DNA from: Lachnospiraceae bacterium MD308
GTDB taxonomy: Bacteria; Bacillota; Clostridia; Lachnospirales; Lachnospiraceae
DNA length: 64,000 nt
Assembly (NCBI GenBank): GCA_000403475.2
Contig: KE159796.1
Span: forward strand, 467,736 to 531,735
Direction: 5' to 3'
Both the position numbers and the translations under genes were made by a program. The notes beneath the pieces are model-generated. The model saw only the letters and a list, made by a program, of their open reading frames with translations, did no database searches and was not told the DNA's origin. Shown piece after piece: positions 15,818 to 25,690 of this stretch. How positions within the stretch are numbered: the first letter of the stretch is position 1; each line of letters begins with the position of its first letter.

Positions 15818-17089
15818 AAAAATAAATGTTTCCAGATGATAGCCATTGCGGGAGCTGTTCTCATGGCGGCGTATATTGGGATATCGTTCATATATCCGCT
15901 TGTAATAGGCGTGCTGTCCGAGAAAAGCCCTGTTGTCGGGATTGAGGCGGCAAACAGGAAAGAGTACGCAGTAAATGAAGAATTGAAAAAACGTGACTTT
16001 GAAGTGTCGGCCATACATGAGAATGGCATGGAAACCCGGCTTTCGGGAAACGAGTTTGATTTGTCCGGCAAAAAACTCAAACCATATGGGCGAGGCACAA
16101 AAATCACTGTTACACTAAAAGGAGATAAGGGAATGTCCTGTACGGTACTGGTAAAGAACCGACGGGAAAAACTAGAGGCTTTCGATTGCGGGTCGCCAGC
16201 GGTCGGGGATGTGAGTGCCGTCCTATACTCAAATGGGGAGCTGAGCTTTGAAGGGGCGGGAGAAGTGCTGCAGTTTAATGAGGGGAGCTTTCCATGGCAG
16301 GAATCCGATCATGCGAATGAGATCCGGTATGTGACGTTTGGCGAAGGGGTAAGACCGACGAGCCTGGATTATTTCTTTGCCGGCTTGGAAAATCTCTCTT
16401 ATGTATCCCCCATTCCCGCGTCCGTGACAAGCATGTCAGGCACATTCGCAGATTGTGCCGCACTAAAAGAGGCGCCGGATTGGAGTGCCTGTGACGGGCT
16501 CCTTGACCTGTCCGGCTGTTATGAGGACTGCAGCAGTCTGGTTTCCGTGCCCGCCGTTCCGACCTCCGTGCGTACCCTGACTTCCGCATTTGCCGGATGT
16601 TCCTCGCTGCAGGCAGCTCCGGACCTGTCGGGCGCGGAGTCTGTGCTGGCGGCGGGTTTTGCGTTCAAGGATTGCGGGCAGCTCGTGACGGTGACGCTCC
16701 CGCCTGGCGTGGCAGATATCAGCGGCATGTTTGAAGGGTGTATTAATTTGAAGGACATGCCTGAGATCCCCACGAGCGTCACGAACATGAATGGGGCGTT
16801 TAACGGCGCGCTGTCATTATCCACGTTGACGGTCATCCCGGAGCATGTACAGGATGCGGGAGCCTGTTTTGGGGGCTGCGGGAAGATTAGCGGCGTGTTG
16901 TGGGTGGACGGGAATCCCCAGGAGTTCGGGGGGTGTTTCCAGGACGCAGCCGTTGCGACGACCGTTGACCTGCAGGGAAATTCGTCGCTGATGGATGCGC
17001 TTGCGAATACAGGCACGAACATTACCGTGAACGGGAATATGCCAGATCCGGAGATTCAGGATTACGATGACGTGTTCCCCGATGGATAG
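15815..17089 (+). CDS. Membrane-anchored BspA-like leucine-rich repeat protein
   Basis: A 424-residue protein. One N-terminal membrane segment (about residues 8-32) acts as signal or anchor. The remainder is extracytoplasmic, with from about residue 165 a series of repeats such as F-x-x-C-x-x-L-x-x-x-P-x-x-P-x-S-V-x-x-x-x-x-x-F, typical of BspA-type LRR_5 proteins in gut bacteria. There is no LPxTG-type sorting signal, so the sortase at 3163 is unlikely to act on it. It could mediate attachment to cells or surfaces during transfer, which is inference. It follows the coiled-coil gene closely and is probably cotranscribed with it. Confidence 0.75.
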   Translation: MKNKCFQMIAIAGAVLMAAYIGISFIYPLVIGVLSEKSPVVGIEAANRKEYAVNEELKKRDFEVSAIHENGMETRLSGNEFDLSGKKLKPYGRGTKITVTLKGDKGMSCTVLVKNRREKLEAFDCGSPAVGDVSAVLYSNGELSFEGAGEVLQFNEGSFPWQESDHANEIRYVTFGEGVRPTSLDYFFAGLENLSYVSPIPASVTSMSGTFADCAALKEAPDWSACDGLLDLSGCYEDCSSLVSVPAVPTSVRTLTSAFAGCSSLQAAPDLSGAESVLAAGFAFKDCGQLVTVTLPPGVADISGMFEGCINLKDMPEIPTSVTNMNGAFNGALSLSTLTVIPEHVQDAGACFGGCGKISGVLWVDGNPQEFGGCFQDAAVATTVDLQGNSSLMDALANTGTNITVNGNMPDPEIQDYDDVFPDG

Positions 17090-17093
17090 ATGC

Positions 17094-17119
17094 AACCGCA
17101 GGGCTCCCTGCGGTTTTTT
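17094..17119 (+). terminator. Rho-independent terminator
   Basis: AACCGCAGGG (17094-17103) pairs with CCCTGCGGTT (17106-17115), then TTTT. Confidence 0.88.
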
Positions 17120-17176
17120 CCTGCCTGTTTGTACATATTTCTGAAGAAATAATTTCATTAAGAAGGAGGAAGAAAA

Positions 17177-20100
17177 ATGGGTATCTTACATGTACACAGT
17201 ATGTATTCTTTACACGATTCGGCACAAACACCAAAAGAGATTGTCGCAAAGGCAAAAGAGCTGGGGGTTAAAAGCATTGCCCTCACAGACCACGGGACCC
17301 TTCTTGGGATTCCCTCATTTATGAAAGCGGGTGCGGAGTACGGGATCAATGCCGTTCCTGGCTGTGAGTTTTATTTGGAAGGAATGGAGCATCTGGTCAT
17401 AGTTGCCAAAGATTACGAAGGGTATGTCGCAATCAGCAGGGCATTGCGGGACGCCTGGCGCAGCCGGATCCAGTCAGCGTCCAAGCGATGGTATCCCGTG
17501 CTGACAGAAGAAGTGATGCGCCGGCATTTTGAGGGCAACCGGCATGTGTTTGCTACCACTGCCTGTATCGGCGGCCCGATAGCCCGTATCCTGCTGACCA
17601 ATTTCCGGCTGCGGAAGAAAATGGAAAGATCACGCCTTAAAGCGGAGGAATACCGGGCATCTTTTGAGGAATGGCAGCAATGGAACGCGGAGTATCTCGC
17701 CTGTGTGGAAAAAATCAAGGAGCTGAAAGCGGAATCGGCGGAGTATGCGCCGTATCTGACCCGTAATTACCAGAAAAAACTTAAGGACCCCGGACAGATT
17801 ACTTTTGGTGAGGATATGGAGCTAAAGCAGGATGACGGGATGCAGCTTGTTGAACATGCGAAGAAAGCAGTCGCTGAGATCAAGGCAGAGATTGATGAAC
17901 TGTCCGGACGCAGGAAGAATGCTAAGGCGATGGCTGATAAGCGCAAAGCAAGGAAAGAGCGCTATGAGTCGCTCGTGGGCGGGGAGCTGGAGTATGTGGG
18001 AGAAACAGACTTGACCCGTTCCGCAAAAGCAAAGCTGGCAGTTCTTTCCGGAATCTTCCCGGATTTTTATGTGGAACTGCAGAACCATGGCATGGAGGAG
18101 GAACTGGCGGTCATGCCCCGGCTTGCGGCGCTTGCAGCGGAGCTGGGAATCCCCGTGATTGCGGCAAATGACGCGCATATCCCTGACCCGTCCGAAGACG
18201 CCGTGCGTAGCAGGAAGATCCTGAGATTCCGGTATTTTCAAAAAGCAGAGCCAGTAACGGATGCCGACCGGGAGATGTATATTAAATCCCCGGAAGAACT
18301 GTTCCGGGCTCTCAGCAATGCGGTAGGGGAAGAGACGGCAGCAAAGGCCCTGGAAAACACCAGCATACTTGAGGACTGCCAGGTCGTATTCCCAAAGGCC
18401 GGGCATTATCCGGCAGTAAAGGATGGCGAGGCGGAATTTGACCGTCTGATCGCGGAAGCAAAGGCACAGATGCAGGAGAAAGGCGCATGGGATCCAGCCC
18501 GTGAACAGCGCCTGGAACATGAAGTACGGATCATTAAACGTATGGGATATGTTGATTACCATTTGATTGTGCGTGATTTCTGCAACATGGCCAGGATCCT
18601 GGGCGGCGTGCCCAAATCCGAGATTGCCAATATCCCGAATGATTTCTCCAAAGCGGAAGACTGGTGCAGGAAGAAAGGGTTCTCAGCCGGTGTCGGCGTG
18701 GGGCCGGGCAGGGGTTCGGCAGTGGGCAGTGAGGTCTGCTATCTGCTCGGGATTACGAACGTGGATCCGGTCCGGTATGACCTGCTGTTCGAGAGGTTCT
18801 TGAACCCGGAGCGGGTCAGCATGCCTGACATTGACACAGACATAAAAACAAGCCTACGTCCGGTGATCATCCAGTATGTGAAGTGGAAGTTCGGCGAAAA
18901 TGCCGTTGTATCAATTGCAACGGCGGATACATATGCTGCCAAGAGCGCGCTGCAGACCGCGGCGCGGAACATCGCGAGTGAGCTGTATGACAGCGATAAG
19001 GAGCTGACCAAGGCAGAACGGGATGAAAGGAAACGGAAGTTCGCAAAACACGGCTACCGGCTTTCCGACCTGGTGACAGGCGATAACCTCGAAGGTTCGG
19101 AAACAGCGATACTCAGTGCATGTAGCACCCCGGAAGAGGAGCGCATCTACCATGACGCGCGGCTGATCGAGGGGAGGCTTGCAGGCACGGGTATGCACGC
19201 GGGAGGTGTTGTAATCTCGGATAACAAGGATATCTGTGATTACATGCCGCTGCACTGGGTAGAGGAGAAACAGTCGTGGGCAACACAATGTGACATGCTG
19301 GAAGTGGAGGAACACGGACTCCTTAAAATGGATGTGCTTGGCTCGGCAACCTTGGATCTGATCTCAGACTGCCTGCAGCTCATCAGGCAGCAGCATGGTC
19401 TGGAGATAGACGTGAATGCGCTTGAGGAGGATCCGGATGTGTTCCGGGAGATTTATGCAAAAGGACGGACGAATTCGGTGTTCCAGTTTGAATCATCGGG
19501 CATGAAGCAAATGCTCAAGAAGTTCAGGCCAGAGAGCATTGAGGACCTGATCCTCTTAAATGCCTGTTTCCGACCGGGTCCGCTCCAGTATTTGGACAGC
19601 ATTATTGAGGTAAAAAACACAGGGCGGCGTAAAGAGTCATGCCTGACGAAGATCCCAGAGCTACAGCCAATCCTGGCACATACATATGGCTATCCCATAT
19701 ACCAGGAACAGGTCATGCAGATTTTCCAGAAACTCGCAGGATATTCCCTTGGCGGGGCGGACATGGTACGCCGTGCCATGAGCAAGAAGAAGACCGAGAA
19801 ACTCGCAGTTGAACGCAAGGCGTTCCTGTACGGGGACGAGGCGCAGGGAATCCGCGGCTGCCAGGCGAACGGGATTGACGTAGTGCTGGCAGGGCAGGTT
19901 TTTGACCAGTTGATGGATTTCGCAAAATACGGGTTCAACCGATCCCATGCAGCGGCGTATACGATCGTGTCGTATCAGACTGCATGGCTGAAGTACCATT
20001 ACCCCAAGGAATTCCTCTGTGCCATGTTCGGGAATGAGGATATCTCCGATTATGGCAGGATCATGGAGGAATGCGAAGCGCTGGATGTAAAGGTGCTGCC

Positions 20101-21016
20101 TCCTGACATCAACCGCTCGTCATTTGACTTTACGATTGAGGATGGAAAGATACGTTTCGGTTTCGGCGGGATCAGAGGAATTGCTGACCGTTCGGCCATA
20201 AACAGGATTGCAGTCGGGAACAGCCGCAGGGTGCAGGCGTACCGGTCGCTTTCGGAATTCCTCGCACACACAGGGAGCAGCCTGGACAAGAGGCTCATGG
20301 AAGCGCTGATCAAAAGCGGATGTTTCGACAGGTTTGTTGCGGACCGGAAAAAAGCGTTTGATTTTTATGGAAATGGGAACTGTACGGAGAAAGAGGAGGC
20401 GTATCTGCGTGCCTCCGCAGTAAAGGATGTAAATTACAATATGGAGCAGGAGGAAAAGTACCTGGGTGCAGGAATCAGCGAAGACCCGTTGGACGGCTAT
20501 CCGGATGACCTTGAGTGCGGATGCGTGCCTATGGACGCGCTGGAGGATGGCAATGGCTCTGTTTACGGGTATGTCACCAATGCCGCGCTCACGGTGAGCA
20601 GGAACGGCAGGGAGATGCTGGTGCTGTCTATACGGGGAAGGCGCGGGAAAATGGACGCACTGTTCCTGGGGGCTGCATACCAGCGGTTCTCAGGCAGTTA
20701 CGGGCGGTGGCAGAATGCAGTGGTCCGTGTGACGGGAAGGATCAGCGGGGAAAGGATGTTTGTGGAGTCCGTATCGTATATGTCAAAAAGCGGCACAAGG
20801 TTTTATGTGCGAATTGACTCCGAGGAAAAGGCAAAGGGATTCCTCGCCGCACGCCGGAAGCATGAAGGCGAACCCGGATTATGCCGGCTCGTCATGGATG
20901 TCAGCGTGGGAAACAGCAGCGGCGCATACCGGGCAATCTGTCCCAGGCTTGTAGAAACGCATGTGCCAGAATCTGTTGTGGAAGAAGTTGGTGCGATGCA
21001 GTATAAATTTACCTAA
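17177..21016 (+). CDS. dnaE: DNA polymerase III alpha subunit, DnaE type
   Basis: A 1279-residue replicative polymerase. The N-terminal PHP domain is present (HVHSMYSLHDSAQTP, IALTDHGTLLGI, VPGCEFYL). The polymerase core has GPGRGSAVGS, FERFLNPERVSMPDIDTDI with catalytic Asp551 and Asp553, and FQFESSGMKQML. Helix-hairpin-helix and OB-type regions follow toward the C-terminus. It is about 100 residues longer than usual DnaE, with a charged insert near residues 150-265 inside the PHP region. With the element's clamp, SSB, ligase and helicase it forms a self-contained replisome. ATTAAGAAGGAGG precedes the ATG. Confidence 0.95.
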   Translation: MGILHVHSMYSLHDSAQTPKEIVAKAKELGVKSIALTDHGTLLGIPSFMKAGAEYGINAVPGCEFYLEGMEHLVIVAKDYEGYVAISRALRDAWRSRIQSASKRWYPVLTEEVMRRHFEGNRHVFATTACIGGPIARILLTNFRLRKKMERSRLKAEEYRASFEEWQQWNAEYLACVEKIKELKAESAEYAPYLTRNYQKKLKDPGQITFGEDMELKQDDGMQLVEHAKKAVAEIKAEIDELSGRRKNAKAMADKRKARKERYESLVGGELEYVGETDLTRSAKAKLAVLSGIFPDFYVELQNHGMEEELAVMPRLAALAAELGIPVIAANDAHIPDPSEDAVRSRKILRFRYFQKAEPVTDADREMYIKSPEELFRALSNAVGEETAAKALENTSILEDCQVVFPKAGHYPAVKDGEAEFDRLIAEAKAQMQEKGAWDPAREQRLEHEVRIIKRMGYVDYHLIVRDFCNMARILGGVPKSEIANIPNDFSKAEDWCRKKGFSAGVGVGPGRGSAVGSEVCYLLGITNVDPVRYDLLFERFLNPERVSMPDIDTDIKTSLRPVIIQYVKWKFGENAVVSIATADTYAAKSALQTAARNIASELYDSDKELTKAERDERKRKFAKHGYRLSDLVTGDNLEGSETAILSACSTPEEERIYHDARLIEGRLAGTGMHAGGVVISDNKDICDYMPLHWVEEKQSWATQCDMLEVEEHGLLKMDVLGSATLDLISDCLQLIRQQHGLEIDVNALEEDPDVFREIYAKGRTNSVFQFESSGMKQMLKKFRPESIEDLILLNACFRPGPLQYLDSIIEVKNTGRRKESCLTKIPELQPILAHTYGYPIYQEQVMQIFQKLAGYSLGGADMVRRAMSKKKTEKLAVERKAFLYGDEAQGIRGCQANGIDVVLAGQVFDQLMDFAKYGFNRSHAAAYTIVSYQTAWLKYHYPKEFLCAMFGNEDISDYGRIMEECEALDVKVLPPDINRSSFDFTIEDGKIRFGFGGIRGIADRSAINRIAVGNSRRVQAYRSLSEFLAHTGSSLDKRLMEALIKSGCFDRFVADRKKAFDFYGNGNCTEKEEAYLRASAVKDVNYNMEQEEKYLGAGISEDPLDGYPDDLECGCVPMDALEDGNGSVYGYVTNAALTVSRNGREMLVLSIRGRRGKMDALFLGAAYQRFSGSYGRWQNAVVRVTGRISGERMFVESVSYMSKSGTRFYVRIDSEEKAKGFLAARRKHEGEPGLCRLVMDVSVGNSSGAYRAICPRLVETHVPESVVEEVGAMQYKFT

Positions 21017-21026
21017 AAAGGAAGGC

Positions 21027-21050
21027 CCGGCAGTTATCTGCCGGACTTTT
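21027..21050 (+). terminator. Convergent terminator between dnaE and the minus-strand gene
   Basis: CCGGCAG (21027-21033) and CTGCCGG (21038-21044), loop TTAT, then TTTTT on the plus strand. The stop codon of the opposite gene lies in the loop. Confidence 0.75.
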
Positions 21051-21687
21051 TCCATTGTTTCTCGAATTTGTAATACCCGTAATAAAGATCGGATCCCCGC
21101 TCCTGCGTCGTGACGCTGTGGATCACATCGCAAATGTCAATGGACAGGATGTCCCTTGGTGTCTTCAGGCGGTGGATGTCAAGGAACTGGTTTCCCTGTT
21201 CAGAGAGGAAAAACCGGTATAGTGCGTCTATGGACGGGAAGGTGCGGTAATGGGTCACAAGGTAACGGAAACAGATGCAGTATTTCCAAAATCCCTCGTT
21301 GCCAGCGAAATACTCGCGCGGGAATGACATCTCCCCGTCCATGACACGCAGGAACAGGTCTTCCACGAGTTTCCGCTTGTCAAAATGCACGTCATCCGGG
21401 TACAGCAGATGGAGGATATAGGCCGGATCCCCTTCCGTGATCTCTGCCGGCCAGCGGATATATTTATTGAGCTTCGTAAGCCTCATCTGGCGGACCATAT
21501 AGCGGTCGAATTTTTTGATGGTTTCTTCCCTGCTCCAGCCGAGAAGCTCCTCGATGGCATAACGGAATAGTTTCACGGCAAGTTTCTCGTTAAAGTCGAT
21601 GGGTTTCTGCCCATGGAAATAAACAGGGGAAATGTCCTTGTTCCGTCCGATCAGCACATCCTCGTAATCTAAGTATAAGGCATCCAT
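21034..21687 (-). CDS. Hypothetical protein of the mobile element
   Basis: A 217-residue protein starting MDALYLDYEDVLIGRNKDISPVYFHGQKPIDFNEK, rich in aromatic and charged residues, without membrane segments. I do not recognise the family. ATG 21687 follows AAAGGAGG; an eight-residue extension upstream is unlikely. It is the only sizeable minus-strand gene in the replication region and diverges from the helicase gene. CATATTGT at 21714-21721 (minus strand) resembles the recurring CAWATT of the element leaders. Confidence 0.6.
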   Translation of the reverse strand: MDALYLDYEDVLIGRNKDISPVYFHGQKPIDFNEKLAVKLFRYAIEELLGWSREETIKKFDRYMVRQMRLTKLNKYIRWPAEITEGDPAYILHLLYPDDVHFDKRKLVEDLFLRVMDGEMSFPREYFAGNEGFWKYCICFRYLVTHYRTFPSIDALYRFFLSEQGNQFLDIHRLKTPRDILSIDICDVIHSVTTQERGSDLYYGYYKFEKQWKKSGR

Positions 21688-21804
21688 ATAATAAGCCTCC
21701 TTTCCAGGCATTTACAATATGGGGTAAAAATGGCTCCAGAACTGCGGCGTTTATAAAAATTCCATAAAATATCCCTAAAAAGGCGGTATTTTTCACATAT
21801 TGTC

Positions 21805-23922
21805 ATGGGAGGGGTCATTTTGCAGGGTACCTATTATAAAACGTTATGGAGAAATGAGTTCTCAGGGGATACACAGTTCCTGTTCTGCCCCGCGTCCTAC
21901 TGCGCGGAGGCGGAGGACGGGCTGGTTCTGTGCAGGGGGAAGATCGCGGTGTACCATTACCGCCTTCCGCTTGCTATGGACGGGCATTTTGAGGGCAGCG
22001 TGTTCCTTGTCAGCAGCGCAAGGGCTGACCCGGCGCAGACGGAGCGGATGCTGGAATACCTTTTTGAAGGCTCGCCCCTGACGGATGCGGAAAAACGGAA
22101 AGCCTCGGGATGCGGGGATCTCCTTGCTTTTTCAAGGGAACATGGGGAGGCGGGATGGTATGGAATTCTGGGCGATAAGCAGAAAGCACATGCGGCAGTA
22201 AGGGGCTGCGAGAGGCTGAATGCACAGCAGGAGGTGTCGGAACTGTGTGCCAGGCATGGGATCCTGCCGGGAGAGGCGGATGCGCTCATCCGGTGCGGGG
22301 CTACTTTGCACCGTCTGAGGCAGAATGCTTATCTTCTTTTTTTCGCTGCAGGGATCCACATATATAAGGCGGACTCCGTGATGTCAGAACTGAACCCTGG
22401 TTTTACTGCATACCACCCATCACGGGTTTACGGCTATGTCCTTGATGCCATGCGCCTGAACGAACAGTGCGGGAATCCCTGCATTGCCCTGGAATCTCTG
22501 TGCGTGCTGGTCAGGCGGAGGATGGGGCGGTCCGGGCTTGGCGGGAATATCAGCCTTGCCATGCTGGGTGTCGTGCTTTTGGAAAAGCGCAAAGTATTAT
22601 CCAGCATCGTGTATGGCGGGCATGTCCTGCTTTACCGCGCCGCTGCCCTTGGGGAAGAAAATACCGTGATCCGGAACATCCTGCGGCTGAACCGGACGGC
22701 AGGGCGGATCACGGGGCATGTGGATGTCAGGGAGGCTGAAACGTTTGCCGGGTTCCGGTTTACGGAAGGGCAGGCAGCGGCATTCCGGCTGTTGGAAACG
22801 GGAGGCGTGAAGATCCTGACAGGCCCGCCCGGCAGCGGGAAAACTGCCCTGGTGCAGGCTCTGATCCGTGCATACCGGAAGGCGTCAGGAAACCGTCCGG
22901 TGCGGCTTGCAGCGACGACAGGCAGGGCGGCACAGGTCATGGCGGAAACGTGCGGCGAGAAAGCAGAGACACTGCACCGTTTATTGGATATCCGCCCGTT
23001 CGGGGATACGGTCCATTCGAAGGACGAGAACCATCCGGTAGAGGCAGGGATGGTCGTGGTTGACGAGGTGTCCATGCTTGGGCTGAAACTGTTTTCCATG
23101 CTCGTTAAGGCGGTGAAGAGTGGGAGCATCCTGCTACTGGTTGGCGACAGCGACCAGTTGCAGAGCGTCGAATATGGGAACGTTCTCAGGGATTTGTCGG
23201 GCGTGGTTGAAACCTGTACCCTTACGGAAACCATGCGGCAGTCGGGAACGATCTATGCCAATGCACAAAGGGTGAACTGCGGGAATCCGGTATTTGAAGA
23301 GGACGGTTCCTTCCATATTTATGAATGTGCGGATGAAATACAGGCACGTTCAAAGCTGTGGGAGAATGCCGTGCCTGGGAAGGACATGCTGCTTACGACG
23401 GTCACGCGCGGCACGCTTGGCACGCACGAGCTGAACAGGGAAGCGCAGAAACGGTGCGGGCGCGGCGGCGCTCACCTGTCTTACGGGGATGACTGCTATT
23501 ATGCCGGGGATGCCGTCATCATGACGAAAACATGTTATGAGAAAGGGTATTACAACGGTGACATCGGCATCATCAAAACGGTTGGTGACGGATTGGATGT
23601 GCAGTTTGCCGGACGGCGGATCCTGCTGGGGAAGACGGATTACCCCCACCTTGCGCTTGCATACTGTGTGACCATACATAAATCCCAGGGTTCCGAATTC
23701 GGGCGCGTACACGTCATCCTCCCCCCGGAACCAGATATCATGCTGACCCGGAGGCTCCTGTACACAGCCATGACCAGGGCGAAACGGGAGGTATCCATTT
23801 ACAGCATCAATGGCTCCATGGCCCGCGCCGTCAGCAATGCATCCGAACGCCCGAGGATTTCCGTCCTTGGCGGGCGTCTCATGCTGGAAGCATCGTGCCA
23901 GGACAAATGCACAGGGAAATAA
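21805..23922 (+). CDS. RecD2-like superfamily 1 DNA helicase
   Basis: A 705-residue protein. The N-terminal half (about 1-310) is lineage-specific. The C-terminal half holds the helicase: Walker A GPPGSGKT (340-347), Walker B VVVDEVSM, GDSDQLQSVEYGNVL, and near the end TIHKSQGSEF and LLYTAMTRAKREV, as in RecD2/TraA-type 5'-3' helicases. It probably unwinds DNA for replication or repair of the element. ATG 21805 has no ribosome-binding site; TTG 21820 is seven bases after GGGAGG and may be the true start, removing five residues. parB follows after about 40 nt. Confidence 0.88.
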   Translation: MGGVILQGTYYKTLWRNEFSGDTQFLFCPASYCAEAEDGLVLCRGKIAVYHYRLPLAMDGHFEGSVFLVSSARADPAQTERMLEYLFEGSPLTDAEKRKASGCGDLLAFSREHGEAGWYGILGDKQKAHAAVRGCERLNAQQEVSELCARHGILPGEADALIRCGATLHRLRQNAYLLFFAAGIHIYKADSVMSELNPGFTAYHPSRVYGYVLDAMRLNEQCGNPCIALESLCVLVRRRMGRSGLGGNISLAMLGVVLLEKRKVLSSIVYGGHVLLYRAAALGEENTVIRNILRLNRTAGRITGHVDVREAETFAGFRFTEGQAAAFRLLETGGVKILTGPPGSGKTALVQALIRAYRKASGNRPVRLAATTGRAAQVMAETCGEKAETLHRLLDIRPFGDTVHSKDENHPVEAGMVVVDEVSMLGLKLFSMLVKAVKSGSILLLVGDSDQLQSVEYGNVLRDLSGVVETCTLTETMRQSGTIYANAQRVNCGNPVFEEDGSFHIYECADEIQARSKLWENAVPGKDMLLTTVTRGTLGTHELNREAQKRCGRGGAHLSYGDDCYYAGDAVIMTKTCYEKGYYNGDIGIIKTVGDGLDVQFAGRRILLGKTDYPHLALAYCVTIHKSQGSEFGRVHVILPPEPDIMLTRRLLYTAMTRAKREVSIYSINGSMARAVSNASERPRISVLGGRLMLEASCQDKCTGK

Positions 23923-23963
23923 GTAGTATCCTAAAACTAATCTTTTAAGGAGGCATAAATTTG

Positions 23964-24944
23964 ATGAATGGAAAATTGGGGACATACGAACTGGAAAGCA
24001 TTGTAATGTCAGGGAAACAGGTTGAACTCCCTTTGGGGCTGCTCGACCCGTCCCCGTGTAACAGTTTCGAAATAAGCGATATAGATGAAATGAAGAGCTG
24101 GATCATGAGCGCCGGGCTCCTTACCCCGCTGTCCGTGATCGGGCCGGACGAAAAAGGGCGTTATGAGATCATATCAGGGGAGCGCAGGTATACCGCGATC
24201 CGTGAGCTGGAAAGCGAGGGACTCAGGAAAACTGATACCGTGCCGTGTTATGTGATCGGCGGCTGGGATATGAGCGAGACGGAGAAACGGCTGCTGATCG
24301 AAGTGGCAAACATCACGAACAGGGGAAGTTCCGCCGTGCATTCCCACCGCTTTGAAGTCATCCGCCTTTTGAAGGAATTGGAGGATACGGAACCGGAAAA
24401 GTACGGGAACGCGCTGGAATCGGCGACAAAGTACCTGAAAGTCTCTGACCGGTACAGCCGGATGTATAAGCAGATCTTCCGCTGTGCGAAGGATGACCTT
24501 AAGGAACTGGCCGTGTCTGGGAATATCCGTATCAATGACGCGTCACGCCTGAGCACGCTGCCAGAGGAGGAACAGAAAGCGGCAGTGGAGGAGGTGAAGA
24601 CGGCAAAAAACGCGCAGGACAAGTCGGAGATTGTATCGAAATACACAGGCAGGGCACGGCAGGAGAAACCGGATTTCCCCGCAAAATCACAGTGGTCACT
24701 CAGCGACCTTGACAGCGGGGAATATGATTATCTGCTTGAAGAATGCGGCGAGGATCCGGATCTTGATGTCGATGGGATGGGAAATGCCCCGAAATCAGAG
24801 CCCCGTGGGTGTGATGGCCAATATCAGGCAAAGCTCGCGGGAATCATTGAATGGACGGAGCAGATATTGAAAAAGAGTGAGCTGTCAGACGAGGAATGGG
24901 ATGCGGTGGATGCCTGCAGGAGGGTGGCTGAGAAATTCCAGTAA
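23964..24944 (+). CDS. parB: ParB-like partition / nuclease-type protein
   Basis: A 326-residue protein. The ParB N-terminal domain is clear: LPLGLLDPSPCNSFEISDIDEMKSWIMSAGLLTPLSVIG, then YEIISGERRYTAIREL with the GERR box. Next comes a helix-turn-helix type region (TKYLKVSDRYSRMYKQIFRC) and an acidic C-terminal segment. It would bind partition-type sites to stabilise the element or regulate its genes. No parA lies in the window. AAGGAGG is 10 nt before ATG 23964; a TTG three bases earlier is also possible. It is likely cotranscribed with the helicase gene. Confidence 0.88.
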   Translation: MNGKLGTYELESIVMSGKQVELPLGLLDPSPCNSFEISDIDEMKSWIMSAGLLTPLSVIGPDEKGRYEIISGERRYTAIRELESEGLRKTDTVPCYVIGGWDMSETEKRLLIEVANITNRGSSAVHSHRFEVIRLLKELEDTEPEKYGNALESATKYLKVSDRYSRMYKQIFRCAKDDLKELAVSGNIRINDASRLSTLPEEEQKAAVEEVKTAKNAQDKSEIVSKYTGRARQEKPDFPAKSQWSLSDLDSGEYDYLLEECGEDPDLDVDGMGNAPKSEPRGCDGQYQAKLAGIIEWTEQILKKSELSDEEWDAVDACRRVAEKFQ

Positions 24945-24980
24945 AATAGCTGGCAAGTGTCATGGAACGGGAGGAATGGA

Positions 24981-25578
24981 ATGTACGAACAATTAGATTT
25001 ATTCCCTTATCTCAGCCAGCCGGAAACGCAGATGCCTTTTCTCCTTGCCCCGGGCAGGAAAACTACGTTGTTGACAAAGTGGAGGTTGAGAAGATGACTG
25101 TAGACGGTGAAGAGACGTGGGTTTGCGGCAACCGCAGATATTACAGGCTCCGCAGGGAGGCATGTATTTTACGACAAATAATGACGAGATAGGTGAAAGG
25201 ACGTTTTTGGGCTATAGGGATGCAAAAGAAAAGGCTTGCGGGTATCTCCGGTCGCATACAGACATTATTCTTGCAGATGATGTTAAGCCATTGAGCATAG
25301 CCGCTTATTCTTATGTAAGGGCTTTTGATGACAGGGTAATGACCGCGTTCTACTGCGATTTGGGGGATGCTATATATTACATCCAGGAGTTCATGACATT
25401 TCACTATATCTGCAAGGGGAAGAAATGGATTAAGAGGTTTATGGAGCAGCATGAATTTAAGCATGGGAACCCACAGGAGATCCAAGGATATGAACTGCGG
25501 TTTAAGAATATGTACAAATGCGTGAAACCGTCTGATTGGCTTTATGCGGAGAGCGGGTATTCGTATGCGGTGGGATAG
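24981..25578 (+). pseudogene. Hypothetical mobile-element gene broken by two frameshifts
   Basis: Three frames read in turn give one continuous protein of about 195 residues. MYEQLDLFPYLSQPE starts at 24981 with GGGAGG upstream; QENYVVDKVEVEKMTVDGEETWVCGNRRYYRL follows in a second frame (to about 25150); GGMYFTTNNDEIGERTFLGYRDAKEKAC to AESGYSYAVG follows in a third (to 25578). Proteins starting MYEQLDLF are common in Lachnospiraceae elements, with unknown function. The frames change near AAAA and GGG runs, so sequencing indels are possible. Confidence 0.6.
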
Positions 25579-25690
25579 GAGGAGCGTGAAATATTGAAAT
25601 CAGGAGAGCAGGAATCTACGGCTTTAACCGAGAGAGGCCTAGGGAAATTAGGAAAGATGTGTGAAAGATAAGATGGAAGGGCTGATGGAT

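Noticed and set aside
17822-18562. 246-codon minus-strand frame inside dnaE
   Set aside because: Shadow of the GC-rich dnaE coding frame; dnaE homology covers the region on the plus strand.
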